Shown here piece by piece: positions 7,206 through 10,544 of a DNA stretch of 10,544 nucleotides (position 1 is its first letter; each line of letters begins with the position of its first letter). A program made the translations under genes and the position numbers. This DNA comes from DASPMP01 sp035626995 (GTDB lineage: Bacteria > Gemmatimonadota > Gemmatimonadetes > Gemmatimonadales > Gemmatimonadaceae): positions 1-10,544 of the forward strand of contig DASPMP010000200.1 in assembly GCA_035626995.1 (NCBI GenBank), in the 5' to 3' direction. Under the pieces are notes generated by a model that was not told the DNA's origin, searched no databases, and worked only from the letters and a program-made list of their open reading frames with translations.

Positions 7206-8006
7206 TCAGGACCGACTGCGCCCGTGTCCTTTGCAGAAGCGCTGGATCAGGTCCACGGCACGGAGGCGGGCCAGCGATGCCGGTTTTGTCCCGACGACGC
7301 GCTGTGCGGTGCTCGAGAGATGAGACGAAGAGGCGAAGTCGAGGACCGTCGCGACGTCGCGGATGTCGTAGCCGGGATTCTTGGATAGCTCCGCCGCCGC
7401 GAGCAGACGCACGAGATCGATGATGCGTTTGAGGTTCGGCGCGCCCTGCGCGGCGAACGTCCTGCTGAGGTGCTCGCGTGTCACGCCCAGACGCTTCGCG
7501 AGATTGACGGTCGGGACGCGTCGCCCTGCGTGCGAGACGATGTATTCCCAGGCGCGCTGCTGTACGGGCATGTCCAGCGCGAGCGCCGCCGGTGGGACAC
7601 GGAGCGCTTCCGCGAATCGTGTCGAGAAGGCGCGCGTGGCGACAATCTCGCGGGCGCACTGGTCATCCACTCCCTCCACCAGGACATCCGCAAACTCGAG
7701 ATCCGCGCACTGCGCCACCGCGGGGCCGTCCGCCGCGCGAAGGGGCGTGAGGCCGAAGAAGGGCGCGCTGGGAAACTCGCGTGCCAGCGCGGCGACGTTC
7801 CAGGTCTCCGCGTGTGGCGTCGAGATGTCGACGACGGCCGCGTCGACGAGCTCCTTCCGGAACACGTCTGCGAAATCCGCGAGGCTCTTCGTGAACACCA
7901 CGCGACACCGGCGACGCGGGAACGCCGCGCGCAGCATGACGCGCGTCTTCTCGCGGGGCGCGAACGCCACGATCGACGTAAGCGTGCCGTCGCCGCCGGT
8001 CATCAT
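7206..8006 (-). CDS. AraC-type regulator with degenerate receiver-like N-terminus
   Basis: A 266-residue putative transcription regulator. Seen: a C-terminal AraC-type double helix-turn-helix (about 166-248) containing NLAKRLGVTREHLSRTF (helix-turn-helix 1) and YDIRDVATVLDFASSSHLS (helix-turn-helix 2). The usual aromatic core of the second motif ('GF-x-x-x-S-x-F-x-R-x-F') is reduced to DFASSSHLSSTAQRV. The N-terminal 125 residues follow the alternating strand-helix order of response-regulator receivers: strand 1 SIVAFAP, strand 3 AAVVDIS with Asp60 at the phospho-acceptor position, strand 4 FFGLTPL. They lack the acidic pair after strand 1 and the Lys after strand 5, so phosphorylation is unlikely. 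The start at 8006 was chosen because it overlaps the Nudix stop as ATGA; the longer frame to 8300 is the Nudix gene read in another frame. Last gene of the operon. Targets unknown. Confidence 0.78.
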   Translation of the reverse strand: MMTGGDGTLTSIVAFAPREKTRVMLRAAFPRRRCRVVFTKSLADFADVFRKELVDAAVVDISTPHAETWNVAALAREFPSAPFFGLTPLRAADGPAVAQCADLEFADVLVEGVDDQCAREIVATRAFSTRFAEALRVPPAALALDMPVQQRAWEYIVSHAGRRVPTVNLAKRLGVTREHLSRTFAAQGAPNLKRIIDLVRLLAAAELSKNPGYDIRDVATVLDFASSSHLSSTAQRVVGTKPASLARLRAVDLIQRFCKGHGRSRS

Positions 8007-8491
8007 TGTGAGGGCTCCGCCCTGGCGCGCTCCAGCAGCATCGCATGCGCGCGCTGCAGGACGCCACGCGCATTCTCGTATGCGAGCAGCCGGCGGGCGT
8101 TGTCGAAGGTGGACCACTTGCACGCCGTGATCCCCTCGGACTTCTGCGGCCGCGTCGATGGCGACGCGGTTTCCATCAGGAAAAACTCGCAGTGCTTGTG
8201 GATCAGCGCGCCGCGAAAGCGAAATTGCCAGTCGATGCTTGCGATGGTGCCGACGAGATCCACGGCCGCGAGCCCCGTCTCCTCGATGACCTCGCGGCAC
8301 GCCGCCGCCTCGGCGCGCTCTCCCTGCTCCAGGTGTCCCTTCGGGAAGCCCCAGTGGCCATAGCTGTCGCGAATGAGTAAGAACAGCGGCTCACTCCCCT
8401 CGAACCGCACGACGACGCCGCCCGCCGACTGTTCGCGACGGGCGCGCGCAGGGCGGCGCTCACTGGCTTTCCTTCGTCCGGGATTCTTCAC
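8003..8491 (-). CDS. Nudix hydrolase
   Basis: Mg-dependent hydrolase of nucleoside-diphosphate-linked compounds, cytoplasmic. Seen: 162 residues with a perfect Nudix box (G-x5-E-x7-RE-V-x-EE-x-G-L) at 52-74, including catalytic REVIEE at 66-71. It is preceded by YGHWGFPKGHLEQGE (44-58), a pattern typical of the MutT-like diadenosine tetraphosphate hydrolase group. The domain runs from about 22 to 155 after a very basic N-terminal tail (RRKASERRPARARR) that may bind nucleic acid or be disordered. The substrate cannot be fixed; Ap4A-type dinucleotides are the best guess by family. It starts with GTG overlapping the ABC ATPase stop (GTGA) and ends overlapping the regulator gene (ATGA), so all three are probably translated in series. 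Confidence 0.9.
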   Translation of the reverse strand: MKNPGRRKASERRPARARREQSAGGVVVRFEGSEPLFLLIRDSYGHWGFPKGHLEQGERAEAAACREVIEETGLAAVDLVGTIASIDWQFRFRGALIHKHCEFFLMETASPSTRPQKSEGITACKWSTFDNARRLLAYENARGVLQRAHAMLLERARAEPSQ

Positions 8492-9240
8492 GCCGAGAGC
8501 TCGGTGTCGTCGAGCTTCGACTTGCCCTCGATGAACTGGCGCACGACCGCATCACGGGAGTTCCGCATCTCGTCAACCGTCCCGACCTGGCGGACTTTCC
8601 CTTCGTAGAGCATGGCGATGCGCGTTCCCACACTGTAGGCGCTGCGCATGTCGTGCGTGATGACGACGCTTGTGACGCCGAGCTTCTCACGCATGCGGAT
8701 CATCAGCTCGTCGATGGTCGCGGACGTCACCGGATCGAGGCCCGTTGTCGGCTCGTCATACAGCATGTACTTGGGACGCAGGGCGACCGCACGCGCGATC
8801 CCCACGCGCTTGCGCATGCCGCCCGACAGCTCGGCCGGAAAACGGCTGGCGACGTCAGGCAGGTCGACGATTTCCAGTGCTTCGCGCACTCGGACGTCGA
8901 TCTCCGAGGCGGAGAGGAGGCCCTGCTTGCGCAGCCCCATCGCCACGTTCTCGCCAATGCTGTAGGAGTCGAAGAGCGCCGCGAACTGGAAGACGTAGCC
9001 GATGTGCGAGCGGAGCTCATAGAGATCCTTGCGCGCGAGCGTCGGCACTTCCTTGCCGTCCACCCACACTTCGCCCTGGTCGGGTTCGAGAAGCCCCACG
9101 ATGTGCTTGATCGCGACCGATTTTCCCGTTCCCGAGTAGCCGATCACCACCATGGTTTCTCCCTCGGCGATGTCGAGAGTGAATCCCTGGAGCACCTTCT
9201 TGGGTCCGAAGGCTTTGTGGACGTTGATCAGCTTGATCAT
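8488..9240 (-). CDS. mlaF: MlaF-like ABC transporter ATPase (phospholipid/Mce type)
   Basis: Cytoplasmic ATPase of an Mla/Mce-type lipid transporter, which moves phospholipids between inner and outer membranes and maintains outer-membrane asymmetry. Seen: 250 residues with Walker A GYSGTGKS (34-41), the Q-loop Gln85 in GYVFQFAALFDSYSIGENVA, signature LSGGM (138-142), Walker B YMLYDE (158-163, catalytic Glu163), the D-loop GLDP and the H-loop His196. The 'FQ-x-x-ALFDS' stretch and 'LSGGMRKRVGIARA...DEPTTGLDPVTS' are characteristic of MlaF/Ttg2A rather than of amino-acid or metal ATPases. Permease (MlaE) and Mce-domain (MlaD) genes, often adjacent, are absent on both sides. It is the first gene of a three-gene overlapping operon; its leader is a heptad repeat and has no good ribosome binding site. 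Confidence 0.88.
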   Translation of the reverse strand: MIKLINVHKAFGPKKVLQGFTLDIAEGETMVVIGYSGTGKSVAIKHIVGLLEPDQGEVWVDGKEVPTLARKDLYELRSHIGYVFQFAALFDSYSIGENVAMGLRKQGLLSASEIDVRVREALEIVDLPDVASRFPAELSGGMRKRVGIARAVALRPKYMLYDEPTTGLDPVTSATIDELMIRMREKLGVTSVVITHDMRSAYSVGTRIAMLYEGKVRQVGTVDEMRNSRDAVVRQFIEGKSKLDDTELSA

Positions 9241-9242
9241 GG

Positions 9243-9284
9243 ATATGGCAGGCGACAGGCGGCATGCGGCAGGCGACGAAGGGC
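9243..9284 (-). repeat. Heptad repeat array in the mlaF leader
   Basis: Seen on the minus strand: GTCGCCT, GCCGCAT, GCCGCCT, GTCGCCT, GCCATAT, five consecutive 7-bp units with consensus G-Y-C-G-C-M-T, plus a weaker unit (9278-9284) before them. The array ends two bases before the mlaF ATG, so it forms the immediate translation leader and leaves no room for a standard Shine-Dalgarno. Confidence 0.7.
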
Positions 9285-9345
9285 AATCGTCGACTGCTGC
9301 TCTAACAAATGTGATGTGGCGGCTTGATTGCGCCAGTCAGCAGCG

Positions 9346-9374
9346 AAAAAAAAAGGCGGAGCCATAGCTCTCCC
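9346..9374 (-). terminator. Weak possible terminator with a nine-T run
   Basis: Seen on the minus strand: GGGAGAGC, loop TATG, GCTCCGCC, then nine T (9346-9354). The stem has only four consecutive pairs plus two more after a mismatch, so it is weak. If real, it would end a transcript arising from the repeat region rather than from an annotated gene. Confidence 0.25.
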
Positions 9375-9502
9375 TTTCTCGCTTATCGCTTGCCAATTCG
9401 TGATCGCGGGACAGGAGCGGTCGACACCGATCGAGTCTGATCACACCCGAAAGGACACGATAACGGCCGGAGGTCTTTCCGGTCCGCCTCTCATCCCAGA
9501 CG

Positions 9503-9558
9503 ACAGCAGTATTGTGCCGCTTCCGATCAATCGGACGTGATCGTTTGGAGTGCTGTTG
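9503..9558. repeat. Direct repeat copy A with nested palindromes
   Basis: Seen: about 56 bases matching 9789-9842 in the same orientation. The core is TCCGAT-CA-ATCGGA (9522-9535), a perfect palindrome, enclosed by ACAGCA at the left end and its exact complement TGCTGT at 9551-9556. Shared flanks include ATCGTTT and GCTGTTG. Function unknown. Confidence 0.65.
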
Positions 9559-9624
9559 CGGCGCGATAGTAGCGTTGCCGCGCGCATGCTCGGGAGGCCC
9601 GCTGATGGGCGGAACGGGATTGGA

Positions 9625-9732
9625 AACGCAGAGTGCGCGGACGCGCAGAGAACTGCGCGGTGAACCCATGCTCGGACCAATATGCGCACCGCTTGCCCCT
9701 TTCGTTTCTCTGCGTCTCTGCGTCTCTGCGTT
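9625..9732. repeat. Palindromic element with TCTCTGCG octamers
   Basis: Seen: a right arm of three perfect tandem TCTCTGCG units (9707-9730), and a left arm beginning AACGCAGAG (9625-9633) and ending GCAGAGAA near 9652, an imperfect reverse complement of the right arm. Inside, GCGGTG (9657-9662) pairs with CACCGC (9687-9692). The whole would fold into a hairpin of about 108 bases. Sequences of this 'CGCAGAG' type are, as I recall, dispersed in many bacterial genomes; no transposase is present. Confidence 0.6.
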
Positions 9733-9788
9733 GGATTGCTTTTCAGTCCCGTCGCAGACGCTTGGATCCGCAACGTGTCCTCGGATCG

Positions 9789-9842
9789 GCAGCATCATGC
9801 CCTTTCCGATCAATTCGGACTAAATCGTTTTGACAGCTGTTG
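9789..9842. repeat. Direct repeat copy B with nested palindromes
   Basis: Seen: the second copy of the repeat at 9503-9558, about 285 bases away, same orientation, with a few single-base gaps and substitutions. The core palindrome is TCCGA-TCAAT-TCGGA (9805-9819), enclosed by CAGC and GCTG. It ends a few bases from the T-run of the sigma-gene terminator. Confidence 0.65.
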
Positions 9843-9849
9843 GGTTTGC

Positions 9850-9879
9850 AAAAAAGCGGGATCACCGAAGTGATCCCGC
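9850..9879 (-). terminator. Intrinsic terminator of the sigma factor gene
   Basis: Seen: a perfect 10-bp stem, GCGGGATCAC (9856-9865) and GTGATCCCGC (9870-9879), with a four-base loop that reads TTCG on the minus strand, followed by six T (9850-9855). It lies 37 bases after the sigma gene stop, a textbook Rho-independent terminator. Confidence 0.95.
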
Positions 9880-9916
9880 CTATCCTGCCAGGAGTCGAGG
9901 CCGAGAGCGAGGCTTC

Positions 9917-10544
9917 TTACGCCGCGAAACTCCCGAGCGCACGACCCACGTCGCCCTCACGGAGCCGCTTCAGCGCGCGGTCCCGGAGTTGACGGACACG
10001 CTCGCGCGTGACGCCGAGCATCGAGCCGATTTCTTCCAGCGTGTGCTCACGGCCGCCTTCGAGGCCGAAGTAGAGACGCAGCACCTTCGCATCGCGCGGC
10101 GGAAGGGTGCCGAGTGCCTGCTCGATCTCGTCGGTGAGGAACCGGTTCATGGCTTCCTCTTCGGTATCGGGCATTTCGTCGGCAACGAATCGCTCGATGA
10201 GCGAACGGTCACCTTCCGGATCCATTGGCGCGTCGAGTCGGACGTCCGATGTGTTGAGCGCCGCCAGCGACTGCACAACTTCTACTGACAGCCCCGTGAG
10301 ATGTGAAAGTTCTTCCGGGGTTGGCTCACGGTTGAGCTTCTGCCGGAGGATTTCGGATGCCTTGATGATGCGCGAGAGGTCGGCCGTACGGTTCAGCGGA
10401 ACGCGGACGGTGCGGCCCTGGCGAGCGAGCGCCGAGAGGATGGCCTGACGGATCCACCACACAGCGTACGAGATGAACTTCACTCCCTGGTCCGGATCGA
10501 ACTTCCGGGCAGCGGTGAGCAGGCCGACGTTGCCTTCACCGATC
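9917..10544 (-). CDS. RNA polymerase sigma-70 factor, RpoD/SigA-like (5' end cut by window)
   Basis: Promoter-recognition subunit of RNA polymerase; only the C-terminal 208 residues are inside the window. Seen: the frame stays open past the GTG at 10483 to the window edge, and the extra 20 codons read IGEGNVGLLTAARKFDPDQG, the conserved region 2.2, so the start is outside. Region 2.3-2.4 is VKFISYAVWWIRQAI (DNA melting and -10 recognition). Region 3 includes REPTPEELSHLTGLS. Region 4 includes LPPRDAKVLRLYFGLEGG and the -35-binding helix-turn-helix TLEEIGSMLGVTRERVRQL. The order and sequence fit a group 1 or group 2 factor; the segment VRVPLNRTADL resembles Bacteroidetes/Chlorobi primary factors more than the Proteobacterial IPVHM. 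Whether it is the primary factor needs the N-terminus. It ends with TAA 37 bases before a strong terminator. Confidence 0.93.
   Translation of the reverse strand, partial: IGEGNVGLLTAARKFDPDQGVKFISYAVWWIRQAILSALARQGRTVRVPLNRTADLSRIIKASEILRQKLNREPTPEELSHLTGLSVEVVQSLAALNTSDVRLDAPMDPEGDRSLIERFVADEMPDTEEEAMNRFLTDEIEQALGTLPPRDAKVLRLYFGLEGGREHTLEEIGSMLGVTRERVRQLRDRALKRLREGDVGRALGSFAA

Larger units (their letters stand above)
9241..9849. other. Repeat-rich intergenic region without a gene
   Basis: About 600 bases between the sigma-factor terminator and the mlaF start. No reading frame here resembles a protein: frames of 70-158 codons exist on both strands but are low in recognisable composition and cross the repeats. 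Contents in order: heptad array (9243-9284), a nine-A run (9346-9354), an unremarkable stretch (9375-9500), repeat copy A (9503-9558), palindromic octamer element (9625-9732) and repeat copy B (9789-9842). The mlaF promoter must lie here, but I could not place it. Confidence 0.7.

Noticed and set aside
8007..8300. N-terminal extension of the AraC-type regulator giving 364 residues
   Set aside because: The extra 98 codons are the Nudix gene in another frame; the ATG overlapping the Nudix stop is a much better start.
9337..9813. A 158-codon minus-strand open frame in the intergenic region
   Set aside because: It runs through the octamer repeat and both direct repeats, has no recognisable domain and no ribosome binding site that I can see.
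10483..10483. GTG at this position as the true start of the sigma factor
   Set aside because: The frame upstream reads conserved region 2.2 up to the window edge, so the gene is cut by the window rather than starting here.

Overview
High-GC bacterial chromosome segment with no phage, transposase, plasmid, rRNA or tRNA genes. The best taxonomic guess is Gemmatimonadota or a near relative. It rests on the small plug-like lipoprotein at the left edge, the short ATP synthase epsilon subunit, the Bacteroidetes/Chlorobi-like sigma factor sequence, the stand-alone S23-type four-helix protein and the repeat-rich intergenic DNA. This is recognition by eye, not a database result.

Layout. (1) 6-386, plus strand: a small lipoprotein. 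(2) 424-1637, minus strand: a two-gene unit (ATGA overlap) encoding a polytopic membrane protein and its usual single-pass partner, the TIGR02587/TIGR02588 pair of unknown function. (3) 1723-5876, minus strand: atpA-atpG-atpD-atpC, the F1 catalytic part of ATP synthase without atpH or any F0 gene, closed by a hairpin terminator at 1675-1703. A sigma-70-type promoter is predicted upstream of atpA, with its -10 hexamer inside a perfect 7-6-7 palindrome that matches Rex and CRP-type operators. (4) 5982-6572, minus strand: an unrecognised putative lipoprotein. (5) 6716-7105, plus strand: an S23 / 23S-intervening-sequence-type four-helix protein, followed by a degenerate 7-bp repeat array at 7094-7204. 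(6) 7206-9240, minus strand: a tightly overlapping three-gene operon: MlaF-like ABC ATPase, Nudix hydrolase, and an AraC-type regulator with a degenerate receiver-like N-terminus. (7) 9241-9849: non-coding and rich in repeats. (8) 9917 to the right edge, minus strand: the C-terminal part of a major sigma-70 factor, with a textbook terminator.

Functionally the window is mostly housekeeping: ATP synthesis, lipid transport, nucleotide clean-up and transcription initiation. I see no defence system, CRISPR array or biosynthetic cluster. The most interesting material is non-coding: the palindromic operator on the atp promoter, period-7 repeats at three separate places (after the S23 gene, in the atpD-atpC spacer and in the mlaF leader), and a paired direct repeat flanking a palindromic octamer element at 9503-9844. 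The epsilon subunit without its C-terminal helical domain is the most interesting protein feature.
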